Program-made: the position numbers and the translations under genes
Part shown: one piece after another, positions 12,150 through 22,536 of the stretch
Layout of the letters: every line of letters begins with the position of its first letter
How positions within the stretch are numbered: position 1 is the first letter of the stretch
Assembly (NCBI GenBank): GCA_024663395.1
Contig: JANFAH010000009.1
Location: 372,001 to 436,000, forward strand
Source: Pisolithus tinctorius
Taxonomy: Eukaryota; Basidiomycota; Agaricomycetes; Boletales; Pisolithaceae
Length of the DNA stretch: 64,000 nt
Reading direction: 5' to 3'
Notes under the pieces: model-generated
Database searches by the model: none
What the model saw: only the letters and a program-made list of their open reading frames with translations
Told to the model about the DNA's origin: nothing

Positions 12150-13306
12150 TGTCATGGCCATGACACCAGCATAAGCCCCTAACACCTACTCTGCCCTCCT
12201 CCAACATGTTCCTGCACTTCTCCACCCTCCTCTGACATGTTCCTCTGCTCCTCCAACCCTCCTGACACATCTCCATGCCTCTCCAAGGTCCCCTGTCCAT
12301 GTTCTGACCAACTCCACTCAACTCCGCCCTAAGGTTGGTCATGTGGGCTGTCGGACTTGCAGCCCTGTGTTCTAGATAGGGTTCCACTGTTACGATATGT
12401 ACTCTTTTTCCTTTCTTCTCTTTTCTTTTCATCTTATCTAATCTTTTCATCTTGTCTTGTCTCTTGATCTTGGCCTGGCCTCTGGTCTAGGCCTCGCCTC
12501 ATCTTTACCATGCCTCCCCCTTCTAGTACATTTCACTCCACTATGATGTCAGGGACCTCATGTATGCCTCACTGATACCTCATGTACTGTGGTATAAGTA
12601 CTGTTGCTCAATCACCCAACTAGCTCTAAGCTAGTTCATTTGGGTCTTCGAGTCCTAAATCTGCCTGCTTCTAAGCCATCTCCTCTTCTTTCTCTCTTCT
12701 CTCTTCTGTCAGTTCTTGGTGTGAGCCTACAACAAACCCTGTTGTTTAGGTCTCATCACATCCACCCTCGTGTCGGTTTTCTCCATTCTTCTGCTCTTTT
12801 GGTGTTTACCCTCTTTTCCTTGTCTCAGTTAAGGACCCCATCGTCCCTACCCTCTATCCCTTGTGTCAGAGGGACTACTAACCCATTATACACTTATTGG
12901 TCTACATTCCACACTGCACTGCCCTTGACCTACGTTGTATATAAGGCCACATAGTACTCCAATGTAATCAGTATGAATATCGAATAAAGTCCCCACCTTT
13001 GACTCCCTCTCAGTCCCCTCCGGAGTTTCATCTCCACTCCCTCTGAGTCCGCTCCACCTCTGAAATACGAGGGCTGAGCTCATGCAAGGGGGCAGCGCAC
13101 TAGCTGAACCCAACACCCTCTCATCTGACCTCTGACTCTGACCTCAGCCTCCAAAACTTTCCTTCATACCCCTCCGCTCACTGTTTGTCGAATATCTCAC
13201 CACCCAGTGGTCAGATTCGCTTCAGACTTTGACCACTGTACTCTGCAGCCCAACCTGCTCCAACTTCGCCCTAAGAAGGAGCCAGGGGTGTTGTCTGACT
13301 TTGACA
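12150..13306 (-). repeat. Solo LTR, family B (reversed), in the outer internal region
   Basis: On the plus strand it runs from TGTCATGGCCATGACACC to TGACTTTGACA, the reverse complement of the family B ends seen at 948-1762. A perfect 5-bp target duplication ACTTC flanks it (12145-12149 and 13307-13311). At 1157 bp it is longer than the first copy. The extra part includes a CT-rich tract (about 12393-12470). It keeps fewer CpG sites than the 948-1762 copy, so it is probably the older of the two. Confidence 0.88.
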
Positions 13307-14445
13307 ACTTCCCTTGGCCTTGCCTGGCTTTTTAGTCTGGACTGGACTTGCCAACTCCAGTCCTCCCTTTCTTTTGTTCTGGTCATTCCTCCCTTGTCAG
13401 GCCTTGTCAGCCTTTGTCCAGCCTGTCATTTCTGGACTCCCTTATAGCCCCTGACTGGTCTTGCTGACTCTGGCCTTCTTTCTCTTCTCTGGTATTTCAT
13501 CTCCAGATTCCCTTATTTTGGCCAGTCTTCCATCTCCAGCCTCCCTTGGCCTCTGATACCCCTTGGGTAGCTCTATGCTACTCCCTTGCCACTCCTTTGG
13601 CCTTTGGGCTTGTCCCTCATCCTGGAACTACCCCTGACCTCTACCCCAGTGCTATGGTCTTGACCTAGCACCTCTTTCTGGTCCTTGGTGGACCTGGCCT
13701 TGGTTCTCTCTCAGTCTCCAACCCCCTGATTAACTGGCCTTGTCAATCTGTTAGGAACTGAAGTATCTAGGTTGTAGGGAACTGACTAGCCCACTCAATA
13801 GGCACCCATTGGTGGCCAAGTGTAGTGCAGTCACCTATCCCCACCTAATACTAAAGTTTGCTAACCCCCCTGATGTCAACCCCACCTTGGAGCATGAATT
13901 TGCTTGCAAGACAACCCTGGGCCTTGGCACATCTGACAAACCCCTGACTCTGCTGGTCCATTTTCCAGCTCACCCACTTGCCCCAGAACTTGTATGTTCA
14001 TGAGGCCCCTTCAGGTACTAGCTAACCTCACCTTCCCCCTAACCATCACCACTGTCACCCCACCATCAACTCTGGAACTCTGGTCCTACCCACTCTCCTG
14101 ACTCCAGTCATACCAGTTGTCTTTGGCCTGCCGGTCTTCACTGGCCTTCCTGTTTTCCTCTTGGGCTCTGGTTCTGGCCTTCATACCCTTACTTTCAACT
14201 CCAACACTCCTTACTTCCCCTGTACCAGTCCAGCCTGCCCTGCTGGTCATGTATCTCTGGTTTTAAAGCTTTTCCAGCCTTGTAAAAGCTTCCTGGAACT
14301 GGCCTTGACACCTGTTATGCTGGTCTCCACATTTTCAGTACTCAGATTCACAACTCCAGTGGTAGGACTCCTACCCTATCCAGTACTCCCCTCAATGGTC
14401 CTGGCCCACACCTTGTACCCCCTGTAGACTTGGGAGGTCTACCCT

Positions 14446-14455
14446 AAGAGGGGGA
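14446..14455 (+). other. Candidate central polypurine tract of the outer element
   Basis: AAGAGGGGGA, identical to the tract before the 3' LTR, lies about 2.0 kb inside it. It matches the second tract in the inner element. Confidence 0.5.
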
Positions 14456-16447
14456 TAAGGGACCTTGCTAGTGACCTACTCTTGCCCAAACCCCAGTCTG
14501 TCACCTCTCTGGTGCCCTTGGCACAACCCCACTCAGTCCCTGCACACCAGTTCCCAGTTCCTTGGCCCAGTCCTTGCATACTGAAGCACTTCTGAACCAC
14601 CCACCCCTGGGTTGCTCCCAGCCCTTGACATCAGTATGGGTACTCTGGTCTCACTACCCCAGTGGTCCTTGTCCTTGGTGGTTGTGTGTTCACCAGTCTT
14701 CCCAGTCTTGGCCTCCTGTTGTCAGCCCTGTGGCTGGATAACCCCTAGGCCTCACCCAGTCTCCAGACCCCCTGAACTGGTCCTCTAGTGTAGTGACTCT
14801 TGGCCCTCAGGCCTCTTGCCACCAGACAACCCAGACTCACCTCCTGCCAACACTCCTAGGCCTTCACTGAACCAGTCTTATGACCTGCTGGTCCCTGGTT
14901 CATGCCTAGCTATGTCCAGCCCTCCAGTCCTTGTCCAAACCAAACTCTAGCTGTCCTAGACAGTCCCCAATGCCTTGCTGACCTCCAGAAACTCACCTGG
15001 CCTGTTCCAAGGTTCCCAGCACCTGGCCTTGCCACTCTTGGCCTCAGGTTTGCATCTTGCTACCCTGGCTACCCCAGTCTCAGTGTTAGCCCACCAGCCT
15101 ACACTGTTTTGGCCTCCTGTTATCAGCCTGCCAGCTGGATAGCACCTCAGGTCACCTCCATCTACCCCAAACCCCTCTGACTCCTTCAGACTGGCCTTCA
15201 GCCAGCTGCTCCAGCCCTGCCCAACTCCATACCAGTCTCCCTTGGCATTTCTGGCCTTACAGCCCTCACTGGTTCCTGACTGGTCCCCACCTGGCTTTTC
15301 TAAGCCCTCCCTGACCACTAGACCAGTCCCCAGCTGGCCCTTCCGGTCCTCTCTGACCCTCAGACTGGTCCCCAGCCTTCCCAGCCTTCTGTCCCCTTGA
15401 CCAGTCTTCAGTCTAGCTGTTTTCTCCAGACCACTCACTTTAGCACAACTGGCTTCAGCCACTCCCAGTCTTGGTCTCCAGCTTTTGCCACCCCCAGCCT
15501 GAGCCACCCTTGGTCTCAGCCTTCAGCTTTGACCCCTGCCTCTAGCCCCAGTTTCCTGTTTCCTTGTTATATGTTTTCTCAGCTTTCTGTTATCTGTTTT
15601 CTTTTTCTGTAGATACACACTTCCAGACCCCATGACCCCCTGGAGCAGACCTTGGACCCATTCTGGCCTTCTCAGCACTTCTCATGACCCTCAGTACCCC
15701 TGCAGTGCACTCCCAGTCCAACAAGTGCATTCCTAGACTGGTTTCCTGGTCTTCCCAGCCTTCCCTGCACCTGGCCTTTGTGTCATTCTGGTGTCACTCA
15801 GCAGCACATTGTTACACCCCCAGACCAACCTTTTGGTCATCTCCAGACCCCTCTGGACCCTCCTGGCCTCCATGATGCCCTGAACCAGCTTTGAAGCACA
15901 CCTCTGGTCCTAGTGACCACCCCTGGTACATTTGTTGGACATTACCAGTCCCTTGTACATTTTCAGCTTCCAGCTTTCCCTGACCTGGCTCTGAAGCACA
16001 CCCCTAGACCTTACTTGGTCATTCCTGGCCTTTAGTTTGCCTTAACCCAGCCCCAAAGTGCAACTCCAGCCCTCTGAAACACTGGCTTCAGCTTTCACTT
16101 TCTCCAGAAGCCCCTGTCCAGCTGGTCTAATCACTTCTGGACTTGGCTTTGCCTTGTCCCAGCCTGCTGAACTGTCTGGTGGCCTCCTAGACCAGTCTCC
16201 AGCCCTCCTTTTTGCTTCTGCAGCCTCAGGTTTCCAGAACACTCCTCAGTCTTGACCCTTGCCCCCAAACCTGGTGTATGCCATTCCAGTCCAAACTACT
16301 GGACCTCCAGTCATCACTGCCCTGTTTCCTGGCCCTCAGGCTCACCCTTGGCACTGTGTGTGCACTTGGACTCACTCTTAGTCATGCAACCTCACTGTGT
16401 AACCCTCTGAGCATATTTCCCCATGGAACCTCAAGGGTTTGGTTCCT

Positions 16448-16457
16448 AAGAGGGGGA
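16448..16457 (+). other. Polypurine tract of the outer element
   Basis: AAGAGGGGGA followed by TAC and then the TG of the 3' LTR at 16461. This is the standard plus-strand primer position. Confidence 0.75.
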
Positions 16458-16460
16458 TAC

Positions 16461-17364
16461 TGTCATATCCATGACTCTCAGACTCAATCCCAGTCCAGTC
16501 CAGACCCCTAGCCCCTATCTCTGGTCAAGTCTGGTCCTAGCACAGCCTAGAAAACCCAACTCTGGTCCTAGATAACCCAACTCCAGCCTAGATAACTCAA
16601 GTCCAGTCTTTTACCCCTATCTCCAGTCCACTCCAACCTTCCAGCCTTGTGCTGCTCCACCCCAGTCCTCCCAGGTCCATGTCCAGTTCACCCAGACAAC
16701 ACTCTGGTCTGTTTTCCTTTGTTTGTACTATATTTAGCTTGGTCCATTCATCTGACTTTTGCTTACTGTACAAATCCTGTGTCTGACCCTGGTTATGCCA
16801 GTCACCCAGACTTTGACTATTAGCCTCAGCACAGCCCCTATGGCTGTCCACACTCTTGCTAATCATCTTGCTAATAGCTTATTCACAAGTCCAGCTTCAT
16901 GTTCATTATCCTGGACTGGCCTCATGTATTTAACCCCTGTACATACTTTGTAGCACCTCAGTCAGAATATCAATTTAGTATTACCCTCAACCCTGTATTA
17001 CCCCTCAAGTCTACTCTATAGCTAAGGCCAAGCCTTAAGCTATCCCCAGCCCCTGTCCTGGACCTCTCCCCAGCTTGCATAAGGGTACAGCACATAAGCT
17101 GAGACCAAGGGAGGTAGATCCAACCCTGGACCAGCTTCCCCCTGTGTGCACTCCAAGACCAGTCAGTTTCCCATGCTACCAGTCTTGTTCCCACACTCCC
17201 AGCCCTAAGTCTGGTCCTCTGGACTTAGCCCCTGACCTCTGGCCTTAACTCCAGTCCAACCAGACTTGGCCCCTGTCTCCTGGCCTTGACTTTGGTCAGC
17301 TGGACTTAGCCCCTGTCACCTGGTCTTGAAGCCCGGTCACCCAAGGGTAAACCTGTACTTAACA
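16461..17364 (+). repeat. 3' LTR of the outer family A element
   Basis: It is 904 bp, beginning TGTCATATCC and ending GTACTTAACA. It aligns with the 5' LTR at 620-2328 and, in reverse, with the LTRs at 4342-5264 and 10187-11109. Confidence 0.88.
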
Positions 17365-17369
17365 GTGTC

Positions 17370-17854
17370 ACAAGACCTGTCTTCTCTCATAATCAGTTAT
17401 ACACTGCAATATGCCATATTCAGCACCAGAACCATGCACAGATTCTACTACCTAAGGGATCCAAACCCACAGCCAACATCACCTTCAACAAGATCCTCCT
17501 CTAAGCTCCTGAGCTGTTGCTAACCTTATTTATTATTGTGATACAAACCCCATGTATTGGTGTCCTTTACAATAATATCCTGTACTACCTTCATAGATCT
17601 CACCAGTTCATGTCTATCAGCATATCTTCCACCAACTCAGATCAATGCAAGCAACACCATTACTAAAGACTCTCCCAAGCAATAACTCTAAGATTCCACC
17701 ACCAGAGCAAAGCAAGGCATCTCTTGTTCAGTAAACACATCCCCCATGGATGTTCCCATTCCATATCACATCCCCACTGTACTGACTTCTTACATAAAAT
17801 TGGACACACACTCTCTCTCTCTCCCTATAGTATTGCTTGTAAATCTAAATAACT
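17370..17854. other. CpG-free right flank of the retrotransposon nest
   Basis: I find no CpG in this stretch of about 485 bp; the first one to the right is at about 17878. It contains a (CT) run near 17812-17824 and no recognisable gene. It is probably the other half of the older repeat DNA seen at 1-614. Confidence 0.5.
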
Positions 17855-17907
17855 ACATCATATGCTTTCCCCAAATGCGTCCAGGAGCATCCGGAGGGCT
17901 TTGGTAT
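17855..17907 (+). repeat. Left copy of a 53-bp inverted repeat flanking the SYG1-like gene
   Basis: It matches the reverse complement of 21522-21574 at all but about five positions; the core CCCCAAATGCGTCCAGGAGC is identical in both. It starts 70 bp downstream of the stop codon side of the SYG1-like gene. Differences between the copies are transitions (CATATG against CACGTG, AGCATCC against AGCGCCC). Confidence 0.8.
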
Positions 17908-17923
17908 GTAAACAACTCACGTG

Positions 17924-20900
17924 TCACATGCCACCATCGTCTTCGTCGTCATCGGACATCTCTGGTAAATACTCGAGTGTGCTATAGGGCAGCGGCACCT
18001 CGCGCGTGACCCGGTACTGATCCATATTTCCCAAATGTTCGCTCTCTAAGCGATCTAGAGAACAGTGAGTGAGTTTGCTGCTAGATAAAATTGGGATTCA
18101 AGACGGACAGAAGTTCCATTGTACCCTCCTTAGGAGCTCCAACAATGCTGCAATGACCGAGCGTAAAACGAATGATAATCGACCGGGGGGGATATATATC
18201 ACCCAGATGAAGCGAACAAGAACATTGGTAATCTTCCAACCAAAATGAGAACTGGTCAAGAACAAACTAAAATTTATAGAACGCACTATCGCAAAATAGT
18301 ATGACTGGGAGGAAGTGTCAGTAAGGCTGCCCGTATATACAGGTGAAGACAAACCGCTATTTGAGAAGTGTAAATGAGATCGGGCCTGAGCAAAGGATAA
18401 CGGGTGTCGCGCTTGAACAAAGACCAATCCACGATCAAGTCCTAGAGGGTAACCAGGGGTGAGCAATCGGTGTGTGAACATAGGTGTTCTGTGTCCTGTT
18501 ACCCAAGCACACGAATACAAAGAACTCAAGATCTCCGTGAAACAGAAAAACACAAAAGACGGTCCTTGCCGTGGAGTTTCTGAGAAATGATTGAGCATGG
18601 ACCGTAAATCAGCAAGAATGGAATTCTGTACCAGAATGTACCCAATAGTGATAACACAGTGAGGACACCATTCCAGAGGCATACTTCCCAGCCTAATTTC
18701 AAGGCGGACATCTGTCAGCAACGGATATGATTTGTGTAACAAAAAACCTACATTGAGAAGATTCCCAAGAAATCTGGTATCCCGGTAACGCCTCACACAC
18801 TGCACAAGACGCATCAGGTAAGGAAGAATCGCTATGAAGTAGTGGATGCCCCAGTTGCGAGACGTTGCACAGGTCACCCAGACATCTTGCATCCGGGGAT
18901 CGTAAGCACGTGATGAAACCGCATTGTCTCCACCCGATGCATAGACGCAGCTGAAGAAATATAGGTTCTCCAGAGTAAAGGTCAAGCTACACAGTTGATC
19001 CCTGGATGTCTGAGCTAGCGGCGTAAGGCATGACCAGTATTGGAAAACGCTTACCCAAACCAGAAACTGGTAAACTAGAGGCCCCATGCATTGATCATAC
19101 AGAGCAATAACAAGCGAAACTACGCACATCGACTTTGAATGCACCGCTTAAAAATAATTTGGCTAGGTTCTTGATAGTCCACCAGCGAGAACTCCTTGAC
19201 ATGAAACGCTAAGGGAACCGAGTCAGGCACACCTTCCAATCATCTGGAAATTACCCACTGGAAGAGGATTGAGCAAGACCACGAAGACAAAAGCCAACCA
19301 AACCAAAGGCCACAGCATCGGAGGACCAAAGGGAGAAAGGGAAAGCCAAAAAGCGAGGGCCAAGGCACACGTGATGAGAGAAGGGATCTGTCACATTTGG
19401 CTAAGTTAGCGTTCCATTACACCTCTCATTGACGCACCTCGAAATATTGGCGAGGATCCATCTTGGTTCTTAAATCCACCTCTGCGAACCTTAAAAGGAG
19501 CATTCAATGAATGAGTAAGAACGCACCGAAAATAAATGGATAGTTTATGCGCTCGCGAGCCCATACGTTAACATTCACACCGACCAGCAGTGCGAGTAAG
19601 ACAGGCATCCCAAATATCGCGTATATGTACAGAAGAACACTCCATGAGGGAAGATTTTCTCTTGTATGTTGCAGAGAACCTGACGGGGTGTTCTACGTGT
19701 GTGAATTCCCACAAAGGTGGACACGTACACTGATATATTCCTGCCGCAAAGGCCGCAACAGCCAATCCGAGATACATCCCTGAACGAAATACACTCATGT
19801 GATGTGATGTCAGGCGTGAATCGGGACGTAGACGTTTCATAGCCGTCCTCCGGTCGCCTTTGGCTACACGTGATGCGTGCATCAAAGACGCGGTAAGAGA
19901 AAAGACATGCTGGACTGCTGCACAGGCCTGCTCACCAAATCGTGCAACATAGATATCTTCCATGTCTCTGATCATAGTGCTGACTCGAGAACCACTGGAG
20001 AAAGCCGATGGTTCGACCTATCGTTACGAGGCTGTAGGGAAGATAATCTTGAAAAATGATATTCCACACCTTTTCCGACATGTAGATAGCGAGCGCAGGT
20101 AACTTTGTAACCTTCTCGAACTTCTTCAGAGCTTTGCGGAATCCTACGAGGTTAAGGACCTGACACGAAACGGAAGCGTTTGATAGAAGAAAATGGCCTA
20201 CGGTACATGGGGGACTTACACGGTAGTTGTTTAATACTTCGAGGCCTCTGGCATCAGGATAAGTGTGCGCGCCGATGACAGAACATCAACAGGCCATACC
20301 GGTAATGCTCCACGACAGCTTTCTTTAACTTCTTCTTCGCGCCCTTATACTCCCGATCGTAGGTGGTTTTCGTCGACTCCAAAGTCTGCTTTCCCATTTT
20401 AGCGGAGAAACCTGACGGGGGACATCGAGAAGGACTGAGGGCAATGAAGACAAAAGTCATAGATAACTCACCGCCCCGTCCTGAAACTGAACTAGACTTT
20501 GTTGCCCTCAGGTCCGTGCTGTTCCTCTGATACATGTGAATAAAGCGGGTCTTGCTCGATACACGAGAATTGCGAGATGGAAGGATGTCCTATTGGAGTG
20601 ATCATCCAACCAGGCTGCGCGGATACTGAGATCGTACTGACATATATCCGTTGGCGATGAGCCACAAGCTCTTCTAGTTGCTCATGAAGCTTTTCGTGAC
20701 GGTCCTCTGCCTCCTGCTGGCGCTCAAGGAAGAACGATTCCACTCTCTCTAGGTCAGCATCGAGTAGCTTGAAAAACTGTCGCTGAGCGGGGGAAAGCTG
20801 CGGAAGGAGTTGACTAAAGGATGGTGATGTCATGCTGCCTATAGAGAGCATAGAGGTTATTCTGTTTGGTTTTGCTTCAGGCTCTCTGGTCTCGGAGGAA

Positions 20901-21258
20901 TCGGTTCCAGGGTCCTCGCAAGAGTCGAAGCCGATCACTATCACCGGGCTCAAGATGCCCCATGCTCGGCCTTGATTTCTCGAATTTGCTTCTTCAGGCC
21001 GCGGTAGTCGCTTTAGGGAAGGTAAGCGTGTGACAAAGACGGTTCCAGACGACACAAGGGCACATAAACGTACATGTACGCTTTCTTCCACTCTGAAGCC
21101 TAAAGGCGAGGGGACCGCTGATCAATGCTGCACTTCGATGGCCCGAAGCACCACCCACCTGCACATCCTCGAGGTACCTATAGCATAAGCGCAAAACAGT
21201 CAGGTACTTCAAGGAGACCTGTGCTGAATATAGCAGCAGCTTACCGCGCAAACTTCAT
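17924..21258 (-). CDS. SYG1: SPX-EXS protein, SYG1/XPR1-type phosphate exporter
   Basis: This is a membrane protein of the SYG1/XPR1 family, which exports phosphate and senses inositol pyrophosphates through its SPX domain. The start MKFAR is split by an intron (21244-21178) from YLEDVQ (21177-21159), then EWKKAY (21099-21074), then DYRGLKKQIREIK from 21010, the classic SPX N-terminus. Further SPX parts follow: the coiled stretch RQFFKLLDADLERVESFFLE (about 20790-20730) and LNLVGFRKALKKFEKVT (about 20160-20110). Transmembrane segments follow (SGMYLGLAVAAFAAGIYQ; LLITCALALAFWL), then the EXS domain from about 19180 to 18116. The last exon begins YRLESEHLGNMDQYRVTREV and ends with an acidic tail and TGA at 17924-17926. 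One frame break lies near 20958-20961, in a run of four C. A 53-bp inverted repeat flanks the gene. The family assignment is firm; the exon ends are approximate. Confidence 0.9.
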
Positions 21259-21521
21259 GACTGGGGGATCTAAAGTAGAGGGTGAAAGACATCTTCGATG
21301 GTGACCGACGAAGTATATTGAACCAGACAACCAATCGCAGCTTGGTGCTACCTTGCAAGTTGTGATTGGCCGTCTGGTTGACTGGTCAGCTCGTGAGTAG
21401 CAGCTGGCACGAGACAACAAAATATCCAGATGACGTGGCGTGGGGAGCCGACACAATGACACGATCCGATTGGCCGGAAGCAGACAGCGTCGGTTACATA
21501 AACGCTACTCAGATTATAACT

Positions 21522-21574
21522 ATACCAAAGCCCTCCGGGCGCTCCTGGACGCATTTGGGGGAAGCACGTGATGT
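21522..21574 (-). repeat. Right copy of the 53-bp inverted repeat flanking SYG1
   Basis: This is the reverse complement of 17855-17907. It lies about 265 bp upstream of the SYG1-like start codon, so it may be part of the promoter region. It carries CACGTG at 21565-21570, where the left copy has CATATG. A CCAAT-type motif (reverse complement of ATTGG) lies nearby at about 21469-21473. Confidence 0.8.
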
Positions 21575-21712
21575 GATTAGTACTGTGGGGGTGCGATATC
21601 GAATGGAAAAGTTTACAGGGCACGCGTTCATGTTGACCATGTGGAATGGTATAAGATGACATAACTGTTGCTTATTTTGACAATTTTGGTGATGGAGTAG
21701 TTGTTTTGATGC

Positions 21713-22333
21713 TCAGAGAACGACGTACGAGCAATCTTCAACGTTGTGGAGGATGGGGGGCACACACAATGAGGTGGAGCCACGGACTTGTCCCCCGGGC
21801 GTCCAGACGGCATCAACGATGCCCAAACGGTAGAATGTTGCTGTGGGGTCTGCACTACGACGAGGAACTGTAGCGAAGTCGAGTGACACTCGAGCCCTCT
21901 CCGAGCAGTTTTTGGCTGTCGAAACACGTACAAGAGCGACAGACAAGTAGCTGTACACTCGTGAACACAGAGGGCATCGACACACCCCTGACGGCACAGA
22001 CGATGAAACAAAACCACTGTGAAATTCCGCGATAGGTTTAATATCCTTCAACGTCAGGAAAGGGAACTGTTCCACAAACTCACATACGGAGCTTGTACGA
22101 CACACCAACAACAGTCCTCTAGGGTACACAGACTCGGCAGTAAATTCCTCGTGTAACACGGTCCAGCACATATTCTCACTGAATAAACTCATAGCTGATG
22201 GCAACGATGTCGCTGACCCCAGCGGCGTCAATACACAAGTGGCACAGGCCACTGTCCATGGTTGTCTGCACGACACTCCCTGACATGACAAATACAAACA
22301 AAATGCCAAAACCCCTTTCCCCCCAAAGGCCAT
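21713..22333 (-). CDS. Orphan Cys-rich ORF, possibly secreted
   Basis: This is an uninterrupted 206-codon ORF starting at an ATG. I recognise no family. The N-terminus (MAFGGKGVLAFCLYLSCQGV) is hydrophobic and could be a signal peptide or anchor. Many cysteines follow, including paired ones such as CRCPLC near the middle. An uninterrupted frame of this length is not expected often by chance at this base composition. Nothing else supports expression, and no introns are needed, unlike the neighbouring genes. It lies between the SYG1-like gene and the 3' end of the DOHH gene, on the same strand as both. It could also be a non-coding intergenic frame. Confidence 0.35.
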   Translation of the reverse strand: MAFGGKGVLAFCLYLSCQGVSCRQPWTVACATCVLTPLGSATSLPSAMSLFSENMCWTVLHEEFTAESVYPRGLLLVCRTSSVCEFVEQFPFLTLKDIKPIAEFHSGFVSSSVPSGVCRCPLCSRVYSYLSVALVRVSTAKNCSERARVSLDFATVPRRSADPTATFYRLGIVDAVWTPGGQVRGSTSLCVPPILHNVEDCSYVVL

Positions 22334-22536
22334 GTGACCGGACTTAACAGTCCGGTATGATCGTTGAGGACAAAGAGTTTGCAGACCTGGCCTGACGGCG
22401 TCCAGGAATACATACGCTTGGCGTCTCCCGTTTTACAACTACTACATATGTAGTACTGGCCTGAGGCTCGGTCTAATGATCTAATACTTATCAAACTCCT
22501 TCCCTACACGTGGACGCTACCGGAGCCTGATATGTA

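Larger units (their letters stand above)
620..17364 (+). mobile_element. Outer LTR retrotransposon (family A), plus strand, interrupted by three insertions
   Basis: The ends are two direct LTRs starting TGTCATATCC and ending in CA: the 5' LTR at 620-2328 (889 bp once its insertion is removed) and the 3' LTR at 16461-17364 (904 bp). The 5-bp flanks are GTATC (615-619) and GTGTC (17365-17369), a target duplication with one transition. A polypurine tract lies directly before the 3' LTR. Once the nested insertions are removed, the internal part is 2329-3908, about 11590-12149 and about 13312-16460, roughly 5.3 kb. No gag, protease, reverse transcriptase, RNase H or integrase motif is visible, and the ORFs there (longest about 180 codons) look like chance frames. 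It is either a non-autonomous element or one decayed beyond recognition. Confidence 0.9.

Noticed and set aside
14956..15507. 183-codon minus-strand frame inside the outer retrotransposon
   Set aside because: It lies in CpG-decayed repeat DNA of biased composition in which stop codons are scarce on one strand; it shows no domain, and the matching region of the inner element does not keep the same frame.
1..17364. CRISPR array or satellite as an explanation of the CCAG/CTGG word repetition
   Set aside because: There is no regular spacing; the words arise from decay of CCGG sites in LTR elements, as the aligned copies show.
17924..21258. Several separate short genes on the minus strand
   Set aside because: The pieces are successive exons of one SPX-EXS gene, joined by good splice motifs and in the family order.
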